Notes: a model not told the origin generated them from the letters alone. 64,000 nucleotides of DNA from Lindgomyces ingoldianus (GCF_010093535.1 NW_022985215.1:62001-126000); one strand, 5' to 3'. Shown: positions 46,726 through 57,929, numbered from the stretch's first letter. A program made the numbers and translations.

Positions 46726-47285
46726 AATAACTTACTTTATTTTTAGTAATACTATAAAGATAGTAAAATTATTACTTTTTATATTTTTTTTTACTTAGTA
46801 CACTTTTTATATCTATATAATATAGGTAATTTTACATTTTTAAAAAAGTATATAGGCGCTAAGCTAAAAACCTTATATATAACTAAATTACTTATTATAA
46901 TAGCTAGCTAATTTTTAGCTTTAATTAAGTTAGTAAAATTTATTTTTTAAAAACTAAAAGTTTATATAAATTTAAGATTAGTTATCTAGAAATTAGTTAA
47001 TTATTAGCTATAATTAAAAGAACATGTTTTAGCTCTAGCTTTTAACGCGTTTCTACTCTTATAATTATAACTAAGTTAGCATAGTTAACTACGTAGCCTT
47101 CTCTCGCTTATAGAGATTTAGGCTAGGCTAGAGATAACTGCTAGTGCTAGTGCTTACCCTAGCATTACCTATATATATATTATACTATGTAAGAATACTT
47201 AGCTTAAGTATTCTTGTGCGTACCTTTTAGTACAGTAGGAAAAGTTGTATAGTATTAGCTTAGCAGGTAGAGCGCCTACCTTATT
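46726..47285 (-). mobile_element. Pogo-A transposase fragment and unresolved AT-rich junction
   Basis: 46,727-47,000 matches internal sequence of A2 (28,250-28,400) in inverse orientation (e.g. AACTTACTTTATTTTTAGTA). The rest is unassigned. At 47,253-47,280 TAGCTTAGCAGGTAGAGC fits a pol III A-box/tRNA D-arm, but no B-box or 3' tRNA half follows. Confidence 0.5.
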
Positions 47286-48108
47286 ATAATAATAGTCTTT
47301 CTCTTCTTTGCACCTTGTGTTCTCTAGTGTTGCACCTGTTCCTTTTACTGCCTAATACTGCTATGCTACGCCTAATACTGCTACTTAATATTTTTAATTT
47401 AATTATTTTAGCATTAAAGCTCTAGTTGTAGAGCTGTAGCTTATATAGTTTGTTGCCTCTACAGGAATTTCTTAGAGTGCTAGGAAGCTCTAGCGCTGCT
47501 TCTGCCTCTGCCTCTCCCTCTCTATTAAGGCAAATATTAATGTAGTACATGTAATACCTTAATAAGCTGTTTTACTTACATAACTGCTAGTTTAGCTTCT
47601 TTAACTACTGTTTAAATATAATAGGCTAATGCTTAGAGGTGTTAGTAAGAGATTACCTAGCAGTGTTAAGAAATGCATAAAGTAAATTGTAGCAAATTAT
47701 AGCTAACTATAGCAAATTACGGCAAACTATAGCAAATTGTAGCAAACTACTGCAAATTGCGGCAAACTATAGCAAACTAAAGCAAACTACAGCAAATTGC
47801 AGCAAACTATAGCAAATTGCAGCAAACTACAGTAGATTACAGCAGCAGGCAACAATCCCTAGTAGATATTAGTTGTGTTGCAAGTAGCTCTACGTATAGA
47901 GAGGGTTCTAGGGGGGTAATGCCTCTAGAAAAAAAGCCTTACAAAGGGCAGCAATAATTGCACATAAGCTAGTGTTAGCGTAATAAGAAATTACTAAGCT
48001 TTAAGCAGCTAATAAGGCAGCTACATTTAGAAAGGCCTGCGCTTAACAGCTTAAAATAAGTTTAGGGCGTGCAGTGATAGGAAAAAGGCAAAGAAGCAGG
48101 TGTAAGCT
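47286..48108 (-). mobile_element. Right palindrome arm, inner part (A3-right novel sequence and minisatellite)
   Basis: Inverted copy of 36,770-37,661. Contains TTCTGCCTCTGCCTC repeats near 47,500 and the minisatellite at 47,690-47,875. The sequence GAGGGTTCTAGG.GGGTAATGCC is shared with the left arm (37,020-37,045). No coding frame. Confidence 0.75.
47690..47875. repeat. Minisatellite of GCAAACTATAGCAAATTGCA units (right arm)
   Basis: Inverted counterpart of 37,085-37,265, with unit order and point differences between arms, most of them C/T or G/A. Confidence 0.8.
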
Positions 48109-48999
48109 TGTCAGATATGCGCACCTACTGTCAAGACAGGAGGAACGATGGACGAAAGCTGCTACATAGTACGAGCAATAAGCTCGAACAGTATGTTGCT
48201 GCAAATTGCAGCATGTTGCAGCATTTTGCAACAACTTGCAGCATGTTGCAGCTGGTCGCGCATAGGGCTAGTGCGCGAGGGACTCGGACCGGAAAAACAA
48301 AGCCGAGCAACACGAGAGCCGACAAAAAGAAAAAGAAACATCGATCAATCAATAACATACTATAACAGTTCATAAATGAATGCATAAGCAGAGCTTGTTT
48401 TAAGTCACTTATTAAACTCTTTCTAGAGAAGAAGACTGCATTAGAAGAAGCCTATAGAAGAAGACTATAAGCAGAGCAGACAATAAAAGGTAGTCTGCAG
48501 ACTAAAACCTATAAACTATATTCCTATAAATTCCACATAAAGACTTATATACCTATAAATGCTATGCAAGAGAACACCTCTTAGTAGGTCTGTCTACGCA
48601 AGTACTTATTAGCAAAGTTAAAGTACTGGCTAAAATCCTAAGCAATGCGAATAACAAGCTGCACATCTTAAGCCTGAATAGTGATGCGCTTGCCATGGAT
48701 AGCAGCTAGCTAAGTGCTTATAAATTAATAAGTCTAATACCTTGTCTAATACTAATACATTAGCACTTACATTCTATTAAAGTTATAATAAAGGACTTAG
48801 CAGTTATTTATAATGCATAAAGTGCCTACTTACTCTAGCAGAGAGGTTTATTATTAGTTTAAGCTACATCTTAAGCAACCTTCTAAACAAGATAGCAGAA
48901 GGGAGTAATTGCAAAAAAGAACTTAGTATTATGTTATTTAGACTAATAGAACTTAATCTGCTAAAAAAGTGCAACTATTTATAGTTAGTAATAAGTATT

Positions 49000-49270
49000 A
49001 GATAGTAAAAATAAGATTTAATAAACTCTTATTTTTTTTAAGCTTCTAGCCCTTACTAGTTCCTTTCTAAGCTAGAACCTAAATGCTAGTCTTCTTGTAC
49101 ATAACACGCTCTAAGGGCGGCAAATTAGCACGCCTTAGATGTAAACCCTTTAGAACTATAAGCTTCTTAGAAGGGTGTTTACCTTTGTTAGGCCTAGGAA
49201 CAGGAGCTTTGCAGGGAGCTTTAGTAGCAATAGCCTTCTTCCTAGAGAGAGCTATAATGCATTAGCAGTG
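49000..49270 (-). pseudogene. Basic-protein frame in Helitron-2, unknown
   Basis: A minus-strand frame includes ALSRKKAIATKAPCKAPVP and KKLIVLKGLHLRRANLPPLE with few stops. It is Lys/Arg/Pro-rich, possibly a DNA-binding tail or an accessory ORF downstream of the helicase. The overlapping plus-strand ORF (49,083-49,265) is judged a shadow. Confidence 0.3.
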
Positions 49271-49984
49271 TCTATTACTATGTCTAATACTATAATTATA
49301 CTCTTCCTAGCAGCATTCACATAAACAGGTTAAGAGCAAGACATTTTTAATAAAGTAAATGTTATAATAAAGTAAAAAAGCTGTGCAACACATTGCTAAG
49401 CTATAATATTAGCATAAAAACAGCTTTAAGAGTAAATAGAGGCTTATAAAGGGTGCAATAAAGTAGTAGAGCAATTACGCAGTAGGTTATGTTAAAAGTG
49501 TAAGTAGAAAAGTTTTAAAAGTTAAACAGTAAACTTTTAAGCTATACTTTTACTTTTATAAACTTACTTAGATTTTTACTGCTACTTTTACTCTCCTACT
49601 GCATTTTTATTATAGTAGATAATTATATAAACTTTTACATAACTAACTTTTATAATCTATGTGTAGAATACTTTTAAACTAGTATATAAAGTAGTATTAG
49701 ACATAGTATTAAACGCATTATAGTAGAATAAGTAAAAGTAACATTTTTAAAAGAAATATAATTTTTTTAAATAGCTTACTGCTGCTTTACCTGTTACCTT
49801 AGTAACAGCCTATGTAGTATAGATGCTGCCTAAATAACATAATTACCTTTATTTACTTTAAAAATTTAGTTTTTTAAGCCTCTGTTATAACCTTAATTTT
49901 ATAACCTTAACTATACTACTATAAACTTTGTTTGTTAGTTTTGCGTAACACTATTTAAACTCTTACTAAGCTATCTATTACCTG

Positions 49985-50750
49985 TCTATTACTACTACGC
50001 AACTATAGCAAAGTGTAAAAAAAGCCTATTAGAATACTTAATAAATGCTTTTACTATAAGAAATCTTAAGAGACAAACTTAGCTTACTAGAGAGAATGCC
50101 TAACATAACCTAGACTATATTATAACTAATATGTACTATTCTAAATTCTAGAGTAATAAGTTCTGCCTAGCAGTTTAGCATCTTTTAGACGCTAAACGTA
50201 ATGTTAATAAAAAGTCTAAACTAGAGTTGCAACTGCGCATTTAGTCTAAGAATGTAGCAACAGCACTTTAGTAAGTTAATATAGTATTAGACAGGTATTA
50301 GACAGCAGCTAATATGTTATAGATTTAAGAAAGGCAAACACTATAGCTAGAAAGCAATTACGCGCAGTGCAGACCCTAGTAAATTTAGTAATAAATATAC
50401 ATTTTTTATTTAGTAAACTAGGCTCTTTAACCTACTAAAAGAGTTTATGCCTCCTTAACACTGCTAACTAGACAAGGAATCTATAGATATAGGACTTATA
50501 GATGTTAATAGCTTTAAGCTTATAAACAATCTTAGTCTACAAGCTAGAGCACTAATGCAAGCTAAAGTGCTAATAATAGATGTAAAAGTAGCAAATAAAC
50601 TTTGCTAATAGAGATATATTAAAGCTATACTAGTAGATGCAGTTGCTAGTGCAGACAAAAAAATAAGTTTCCTTAAGATGCATAACTTTAGCGTGTATGT
50701 CTTACATATAAGTAATACTATCTTCTGTGTAAGTATATTCTAGCTGCTAC
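49985..50750 (+). pseudogene. Plus-strand coding remnant inside Helitron-2, unknown function
   Basis: Read through TAA/TAG, two adjoining plus-strand frames stay coherent. One gives KCKKSLLEYLINAFTIRN and NLDYIITNMYYSKF; the next gives DVNSFKLINNLSLQARALMQ and VAN...ADKKISFLKMHNFSVYV. Codon-level RIP (Gln to stop) suggests a former gene opposite in direction to the helicase. I do not recognise the family; it could be an accessory or captured gene. Confidence 0.35.
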
Positions 50751-51639
50751 GCCTAATACCTGTCTAATACCTTACAGCGCTACCTAAACTAGATGTGTCT
50801 AGGCTTTTCTAGGTATCTACTGTACATTGCTAACAATGTTTAAGACTGCTAGTGCTAAGTAAGTTCCTAGAAAAGTCTTTAACTACATAACTAACAAGTG
50901 TAGTTTATATTTGTTAAGCTAGTATTTAATTTTACCCCTACAGCTTTTTATAAGCTTATTACTATTAATAAGCCTTTTTAACTACTAATTTTTCTTTTTA
51001 AGCTTCTCTTTTTAAGAGCTAAATAGGCAATTTTAATAGTATTATATGTTGTATAATTAGGTAGTTACTTCCTTGCTGCTAACATTTAATTAGCAGCCTA
51101 AGATAAGAGCATTAGTCTTTTAAAACTTTATAATAATAAATTTTTTAATAATTTAAAGTAAGTTTAGTATTAGATAAGGTATTAGACACACACTAATTAT
51201 AGCATTTAGACATTAGACTTTATTCTAAACTTACTAGTTTAAAACAAAAAATGTAAAATACTTGCTAGATACTATTTAAGGTAGAGACAGTGTTATGCCT
51301 GTAGATTTAACCTAGTTTATTAAGATGCTTAAGCTAGAAAAGTACTAGCAGTAGGGAGGGAATAACTCTAAGACTTTAAATAAGCTATAATAACTTAAAT
51401 ATAGAGTCTATACTTATATCTAACTATTATAATCTCTAATTTGTAAACTCTAATTTATGTTATGTCTATTATACTAATAAAAGTAATATATTATGCTATA
51501 AATTAGTTTATAAATTACTAAGCATACAGACATAATATAATAGTAGAGGAGGTATTAGACAAGTATTAGATAAACAGGTTAAAAATTACAGTCTGCTACT
51601 ATAACTAACTACTGCATTCTTTACTACATATCTGCATTT

Positions 51640-54300
51640 TGCCTCTTTATAGTTTTTAAATTACTGCTTTTTAAATAATTTAAAAAGAAATGCTTATTAA
51701 ACATTAACTTATCTAGCAACTTAACATAAAAAACTGTAATGTATATAAAACCTAGTGCATAATCTCTTTTACTACTAACATAAATAACTGCCTTGTCTAG
51801 ACTTAAGCCTTGTAACTTGTAGATAGTTATAGCCTACACAGAGCAGATTAGAAACTGTGTGCAGGACATAATATTCTCCTAAAAGTAAAACTCTTAACTA
51901 ATAAAAAACATAGAAATAACTGCCTTACTGTCTACCTAAGTGTACAGCGCTAGCCCTTTGTACTTAGAGACAGTAATAAAAACTGCTTTTAAAGGCTCCT
52001 TGCAAGGATCTATAACAGATAGAGGCTATAGGATATTGTCTACTTCCCTAATAGTACTGTTTACAAGACCAACCTCTGTTTATATATTATGCAGGAGCAT
52101 AACTTAGCTACCTACACATAACAGGAGAAAGCTGTGCAAGTTGCTACTGTCCTAAGCATCTACTTTAGTAGCCTAAGGGTAATTATATTTAGCCTAGGCA
52201 ATAATAACAGGTTTACTACAGTCTCTTATATACTGCTAGTTTATAGCAGAGACCTTGGAACATTTACTACATAGTTAGATAGTAAAGTTAAAGCTATAAC
52301 GCTTATTAGCTAAAAGTAAAACCTAACATTACTTACTAAATAGCATCTAGTTGTTAGCAGTGCTTACGCTATTCTAAAGACGCCTAAAAGCATCCTAAAA
52401 CCTAGCCTAGGAGTCCCCCTGCTGCTGTATTATAACATTAAGTATAATTGTCTTATTAAACAAACTATATAGGTGCTAACTATAGGTCTCTACAGGGCAT
52501 TTCTAATTAGTATAATTAAACAGCGGCTGCTGGCTAACTAGGGGTAGTTGCCTAAAATTGCTAGACAATATAATGTTAATGCTACTAAAGTCCTCCTTAG
52601 ACTCTAGAAACACCTGCGCACACCTAGCATAGATCTAGCTAAGCATACTAAGGCTAACTATAAATTTTTTATTAATTATAATATATTTAACTTATTAGAG
52701 TTAGCTTTAAAGCTAGAAGAGACTTACTCTTTATAAAAGTAAAAGGGGTCTATACTTATTAATAATTAAGATGCAAAATATAGAGTTAATAGTGCAACTA
52801 GATATAAGATATGCAGCTACACTAGTAGGCGCGCATTGCATTACAGAGTTGCTAATGTTGTATTATAGAGCTAAGTTATTAAGAGCTAAAAATATACTAT
52901 TAATAATAAACATTTTTCTTATACTGCTAACCTTATCTAAATTAACAAGCAACTGCAGTAGTAAACAAAGTTTAAGATATACTATAAAGTAGTTTACAAC
53001 TAAGTTGTACAATAATCTTTGTTTTGCCTAGAGGGTATTAGACATAGTATTAGACGCCCTAGCTCTAGCAACTAGATGGCAGCTCTTTAGCCTAGACTAA
53101 TATGTTATTAGATCTAGATTATATAGATTAATATAAGACAAATCTATCTAATCCTTTGCCTAATTAAGTAGATAGTTACTAAAGGCATCTAGATTAACAT
53201 CCTCTTTGTTTTCTTCTAGTTAGTGTAGCTTAAGCTTATTAAATAACAAAGTCTCTTTTAGCACTGCATTCTCCTACTTAGGATTATTTAGGTCCTTCTC
53301 TAGGTTAGGTTTACTATAAGCGTTAGTTAGCTTATAAAAACAGATAGTGCAGTAATAATTATAAGCCTTAGTAAATGTTTTATAAGTAACTTTATAAACA
53401 GCTAATAACTTATTAGCAGTGTAAAAAGAGTAGTGTAGAGTTAACTTAACCTATAAAAAGTTCTCTAAATTAAGAGAGAGCTTATATTAAAAAAAAAGTT
53501 TAAAATCTTAGGCTTAGCTCTTAGCCTATGTTTTAACTTTTTAGTAATGTAGTTAAAATAAAGCAGGAAGTCTAGGTAGCAGATATAGTCTAGAGAGCTA
53601 TTTTACTCTAGATATTTCTACATAAGTGTATAAGCTTTTATAATAGTAAACTTGTTATAGTTCTCTACTTCTATGTTTTCTAGTAGTCCCTGTTACTAAG
53701 CTTAATCCTAGAAGAAAAAAGAGAATAGTTATAAACTAATAAGTTAATAATTAACTATAATAATAGTCTAGCTGCAGTAATAAAGAGGTAAGTAAAATAG
53801 CTAATGCATAACCTTCTAAGCACTATAATTCTAACGCTAAGCCCCTTATTTATAAGCTTTGTAGCAAACAAAAGCATAAAATTACTAGGTTTAATATGTA
53901 GTAAGACCTAAGCTGCTATTTTCTTAAACGTCTATGTCTAAGTCTTACCCTTAGAAGTATACACGCCTATGTAATTAACAACCTTAGTAGTACTTATGCA
54001 TACTTATGTATTAGTATTAGCGCGCTAACTAAGTAAAAAGGTATGTAAATAGGCGTTAAGTTGCATATAGTTCTATTATATAAGAAAACGCTTATAGGGC
54101 TTTCTTTTTACATGCGCAAATATTAGCACCTTTTACACTTCCTAAGAAGTATTAAATTAGCAGACTTTTTTTTTATTTTTTTATATACTTTTAAATAATA
54201 GCTAGTCTAACACTAGTGTAAATAACAGCGCGTTAGAACGTTAGACAGCTTCTTAAATATAAACATTATAAAGCGCTATAAAAGAGACAGTACTAAACTC
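51640..54300 (-). pseudogene. Helitron helicase (PIF1-like) remnant
   Basis: In minus-strand order: RLRAKPKILN (about 53,520) and ENFLQVKLTLHYSF (about 53,430), which match the pre-helicase region of fungal Helitron proteins; a Walker-A-like VSSIRK (about 52,930; from GGxGK[ST]); APTSVAAYLI (about 52,840); SNFRQLPLVSQQPLF (about 52,520-52,560); QVMLLHNIQTEVGLVN (about 52,060-52,110); and YKLQGLSLDKAVIYVSSKRD (about 51,770-51,830). These are PIF1 motifs I, Ia, III and V/VI in correct order. G-to-A changes destroy motif I and stops are frequent. Confidence 0.85.
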
Positions 54301-57000
54301 TTATCTACTAACTCCTGCAGCTTAGGTTCTAGATGGATTGCTAAGATGTAACAGCCTTAGTACGCTGCTAAGTAAGCAATAGAAAAGGGTGTAGCATTCT
54401 CTCCTAGCTTGTTGTTAGGATAAGGTGTGTTACTGTAGTAGTAGAGACTATAACTATGTGTGCTTTCTTTGCTTTGCTACTTATACTAATTCTACTAATT
54501 TATAACATTAAACTTTAGCTTAATTACATGCTTTTTAAAGAGCCTAAAACATTAATTAAAGTAATAAGCTATAATATGTAAGTTATTTTACATAAAGGTA
54601 GACACTAATTATAAACACTATTTAGCATTAGCAGCTTTTTATAGAGAAAACTCTTACATAAAGCGCAGAAGGTTATGCTAGTGTTAATTAGTAGTAAAGA
54701 AGGTAATAAATAATATAGAATAATAAAGTTACTAAACTTACTAGGTTTTAACATATACACTATAAGTATTAGACAAGTATTAGACATACTATTACTTTAA
54801 AGTTTTTCTTTTTTTGCATCTAAAATAACTAAGTACTATAAATTTTAGCTATAAAATAAATAATAAAGTTAACTATTTATTACTTTCTATATTTTCTAGT
54901 AAATTGCTTTTATATGTCTTCTACTATTAACTCTTACTTATTAAAGGCGTGCTTAATGTAGAATCCTACTTTAGACATAGACTTCTTCTAAAGAAGCATA
55001 TTAAATACTATAAACTAGAAACATAGGTGTTAAGTAAATCTTCTGTTCTTATAATAAATAAGGTAGCGCACATAACTAAAAAAATTAACGTTATGTAGTT
55101 AAGGCTATATAAATTCTGCCTTACTATATAAAAATAAAGACAGGAACATAAGGCTAAATAAGAGCTTATAACTATTAAATTTAGAAATTAGAGTTTAATA
55201 GATAAAACTTATAAAAAGAAACTCTTATATTATTATTTAATAAATATAGTCTCTTAATGTCTTAAACTTGTAAATATTAAGTGTAAAGTTAGGTACAACT
55301 CTATGTTTAGGCTTTTTAACCTTATTAATGTCTATCTCTTTAAATACAGAGCTTTTACTATAGGTGCTGCTAGCGTCTTTATCTACAGCAGATGTAGTAG
55401 TATTAGATAAGGTATTAGCCCCTAAATTATTATCTTTATCTGCTACATCTATAAGTAAACTATTATTATTTATCTTAATAATTAAAAGTTAGTTATTAAT
55501 ATAATTATTTATTAGTAGTAAACTAAAAGCCTTTTTATTAACAGTAATGTTAGCATATCTAGAATAGTAAGTAATTAAGTAGTTTAGCTACTATCCTATA
55601 ATAGGTTAACACACACAGTGCTTCTTTTTAAACTAACAGTTAATTACACCCTAATTCTCCCCTTTAGTAGCAGCTAGTTTAAGGATAACAATATCTAAAT
55701 TATAAGAAAAAAGTAAAAGGCGTAAGAACACCTTAGCAGTGTTAACAGCAAAGTAGCATATATAGCCCTAGTACTTATACTGCTGTCCCTAATGCTGCCT
55801 TATTTCTATATTAATGTGTACACGTGCTAGTAGTTGCTCTTTAGTAGTAGTTAACTTAAAAAGGTTTAGTAAAGGGCTAAAATTAAAGTTATTTATGTCT
55901 TTTTAAAGTAAAATAAATTTTTTTTTATATTTATATTTAAGTAAATTAGTAGCGCACTCTTTATAAGTACTTTATTAATTTAATCTTATGTTAAACTACT
56001 TTTAATTGCAGGTAGTGCATATATCTAACTTAATATTAAGTAGACCCTTATAAAAGTTGTTAATATAGCCCTTATTAACTTTTAGTATAGCCTAGTCTTT
56101 AAGAAATTTAATATTATTAAAATTTATAGGTACAGGCGTAGATAGAAAATTATACACATAGCGCTTAGCGTCTAGGAAGATATCTATGTTAATGTCCTTA
56201 TCTAAACTATTGCTAAGGTTGTTTTTATTTGTACCTGCTCTCTATAACTAAGAGGGTGTAGACTAAAACCTTCTCTATGTTAATAGTAGCTTTTAGGTAC
56301 ATTATGTACTTAAACTAATTAAAGTAAATAGCACAGATAGTATATTAAAAAGGTTACTTAATAAGCTAAAAATTTTATATTAAAGAGATTATTAAGGTGT
56401 CTGTTATATAAAAATGTTGTAAAGAAGAGAGCTTAATAGGCTAAAGTTTATAAAAGGTAATATGTGTGCTAGTTTTTTATTTATAGTATAAATGTTAACT
56501 TTACTTTTTAATTAGTAACACTTTTAATATAAAGTCTTTTACTTACTATTTTTTTTAAACATGTTATTTGCCTAGTCTAATAGCGTAGAACAATAACAAC
56601 ATAGGGGTACTAGAGGAGACAACAGTGGGATATAGGGTTATAGTCTGTTATTTGCAACATATGTAATATTAGTAAAAGCGCGCCTCTTAGCTAGAGGTAG
56701 AGGTATAGGGCTGCCCTAGGTAGGGCGCTTCCTTGCCTAGATTTATGTATTATAGGGCGCACATTAAACCTTTTATTAGAGAAATGTCCTGTCTCTCTAT
56801 AAATTTATAAGGTAATAATAATTATTATAAAGTAGGGGAGGTTTATTAGTGTTAAATAGTAAAGGTACTATGTTATAGGTTATAGTAGAAGGTATTAGAC
56901 AGGTATTAGACAACACGCGTAGTAAGGTTTTAGTTTTTGCGCAAGAAATAATTATCTAAGGATCTGCTGTTTTTATGCTTATGTAAGCCTAAAAAGGCTA
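54300..57000 (-). pseudogene. 5' region of the Helitron-2 protein gene, Rep not resolved
   Basis: Minus-strand frames at about 55,200-55,640 are coherent (e.g. KKPKHRVVPNFTLNIYKFKT), suggesting N-terminal coding sequence. A HUH/Rep motif could not be read. 55,807-57,078 is shared with Helitron-1. Confidence 0.4.
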
Positions 57001-57161
57001 AAAGCAGTAATTCTTAGCTGCTAAGCCCTAACTAAAGAAAACTAAAGTCCACAGAAAGGAGCGGAGCAAGCTCCGCTAACAATCAATTATCATCCCATAC
57101 ATCATATCCAAAAACCCATCATTCATCTTAGGAAGCCTAGAAACAGTGCTTCAATCTGACA

Positions 57162-57377
57162 AAGCTAAAGTAGAGAAGCAATCCTAAAGGCGCTGCGGAC
57201 AGTGCAATTAGACTAGGCATAACGCGCAAACGTGTAAGAAAGAAGTAGAAGTAGTATCTAAATAATATTCCAGGCTGTACTGTACTCAATAGTGCTAGAG
57301 TGGGTTGTTATGGGCCATAATAAAGTTTGTTGTGGTGTGGTCTTGGCAAAAGTAAGCAACTCAGGTGTGCGAGCAAC
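57162..57377 (-). mobile_element. Right-arm pogo-A terminal part (A3-right)
   Basis: Inverted counterpart of 36,288-36,840. Nearly unmutated, including GGGCCATAATAAAGTTTGTTG. It lacks the outermost pogo TIR bases, as the left arm does. Confidence 0.78.
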
Positions 57378-57497
57378 TGCCAATCCTCGACACACTGATG
57401 CGGCTGGTGCCAATCCCCGACACACCGATGCGGCTGATGCCAATCCTCGACACACCAATGTGGCTGATGCCAATCCCCGACACACCGATGTGGCTAG
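57378..57497. repeat. Four 30-bp tandem repeats, right arm
   Basis: Exact period 30 bp from 57,378: TGCCAATCC(T/C)CGACACAC.... The two ORFs crossing it (10-residue repeats ANPRHTDAAD) are side effects of a period divisible by three. Confidence 0.9.
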
Positions 57498-57929
57498 AGA
57501 GGGGGAACAGACGCAACTAACCATAATTTAAACATGTTTTACACAACGCATGCTAGAGCAAACTGCATGCAAATTAGCATAAAGGTGCACTTACATTAGG
57601 TATACATTTTTTTTTAAAAAAGAATATAAGAAACACATAAGGTGACAGAGAAACAGCGTTACCAGGGTTTATCCAAAGAAATTCTGACTAACTAGCGCGT
57701 CCAAAAGAGGAGATTCTGCTCAACTTTTTGTTCTGCAAACCCGAATATAATAAGCAGAGTGTAAGGCCGGGATAGCGCTTACGTGTAAGGCCGAGATGGT
57801 GCTTACGTGCGACGGGTATATATACTATTCTGTACGCAATAATTAACGTTGGTTGATTATTCGCACCTTTTTGGTTGTATTGGCGTAGTGGTACAGAGCT
57901 CCGTCCTTACACAGAGCAAGCTCTGCTAA
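57498..57929 (+). mobile_element. Helitron-like terminus (H2), outer right arm, hosting F5
   Basis: Inverted counterpart of 33,974-34,218. Ends at the hairpin CAGAGCAAGCTCTGCTAA. It retains more CpG than the left arm. Confidence 0.55.
57760..57911 (+). mobile_element. 152-bp LTR-like element, family F5
   Basis: TGTAAGGCC...GTCCTTACA with 7-bp inverted ends and TSD CAGAG (57,755-57,759 and 57,912-57,916). GGGTATATATACTATTC is a likely TATA region. GCTTACGTG.. and TGTAAGGCCG occur twice in its first 60 bp. The palindrome's left arm is empty at this site (33,985-33,995). Confidence 0.85.

Larger units (their letters stand above)
48354..57078 (-). mobile_element. Helitron-2: 8.7-kb autonomous-type Helitron, RIP-inactivated
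   Basis: On the minus strand it starts TTAGCGGAGCTTGCTCCGCT (palindromic) and ends AACTGTTATAGTATGTT. It is inserted in F2e without TSD: flanks ...TCAAT|ACAATCAAT... rejoin exactly as in other F2 copies. A minus-strand PIF1/Helitron helicase remnant spans about 51,640-52,970, with upstream sequence typical of fungal Helitron helicase proteins at 53,280-53,720. Lack of TSD, hairpin end and helicase together identify a Helitron. The Rep (HUH) motif was not found, so rolling-circle function is inferred from the family. Confidence 0.85.
48109..57161 (+). mobile_element. F2 LTR-like element, copy e, split by Helitron-2
   Basis: Parts 48,109-48,353 and 57,079-57,161; TSD AAGCT at 48,104-48,108 and 57,162-57,166 is exact. 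The host is the right arm of the palindrome; the left arm is empty here (36,835-36,845). Confidence 0.87.
33974..57929. repeat. Large imperfect palindrome (arms 33,974-37,661 and 47,286-57,929)
   Basis: The arms are inverted copies: TTAGCAGAGCTTGCTCTGC at 33,974 against its complement ending at 57,929; then GTATACC-containing sequence, 30-bp repeats, pogo-A sequence, a TGCTGCAATTTGC minisatellite and a GGCAGA tract, up to the gap on the left and about 47,286 on the right. Left-arm insertions (Helitron-1, F2d) and right-arm insertions (Helitron-2 in F2e, F5) lie at different positions, so the duplication predates them. An assembly gap sits at the inner end of the left arm, so an assembly artefact for the join cannot be excluded. 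Confidence 0.8.

Noticed and set aside
49083..49265. 60-codon plus-strand ORF in Helitron-2
   Set aside because: The minus-strand frame over the same bases is longer and basic; the plus-strand ORF looks like its shadow.
52771..52992. 73-codon plus-strand ORF
   Set aside because: Antisense to the helicase segment carrying the Walker-A and APT.VAA motifs.
48109..57161. F2 as a MITE with 8-bp inverted ends
   Set aside because: Not excluded, but TG...CA termini and consistent 5-bp TSDs fit LTRs better than known MITE superfamilies, so LTR-like was preferred.
57378..57497. CRISPR-like array
   Set aside because: Units are directly adjacent with no spacers, and the context is a eukaryotic transposon.
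57258..57531. Two overlapping ORFs with 10-residue repeats
   Set aside because: They arise only because the DNA repeat is 30 bp, a multiple of three; both strands stay open and the RIPped copies at 46,326-46,452 show no protein constraint.
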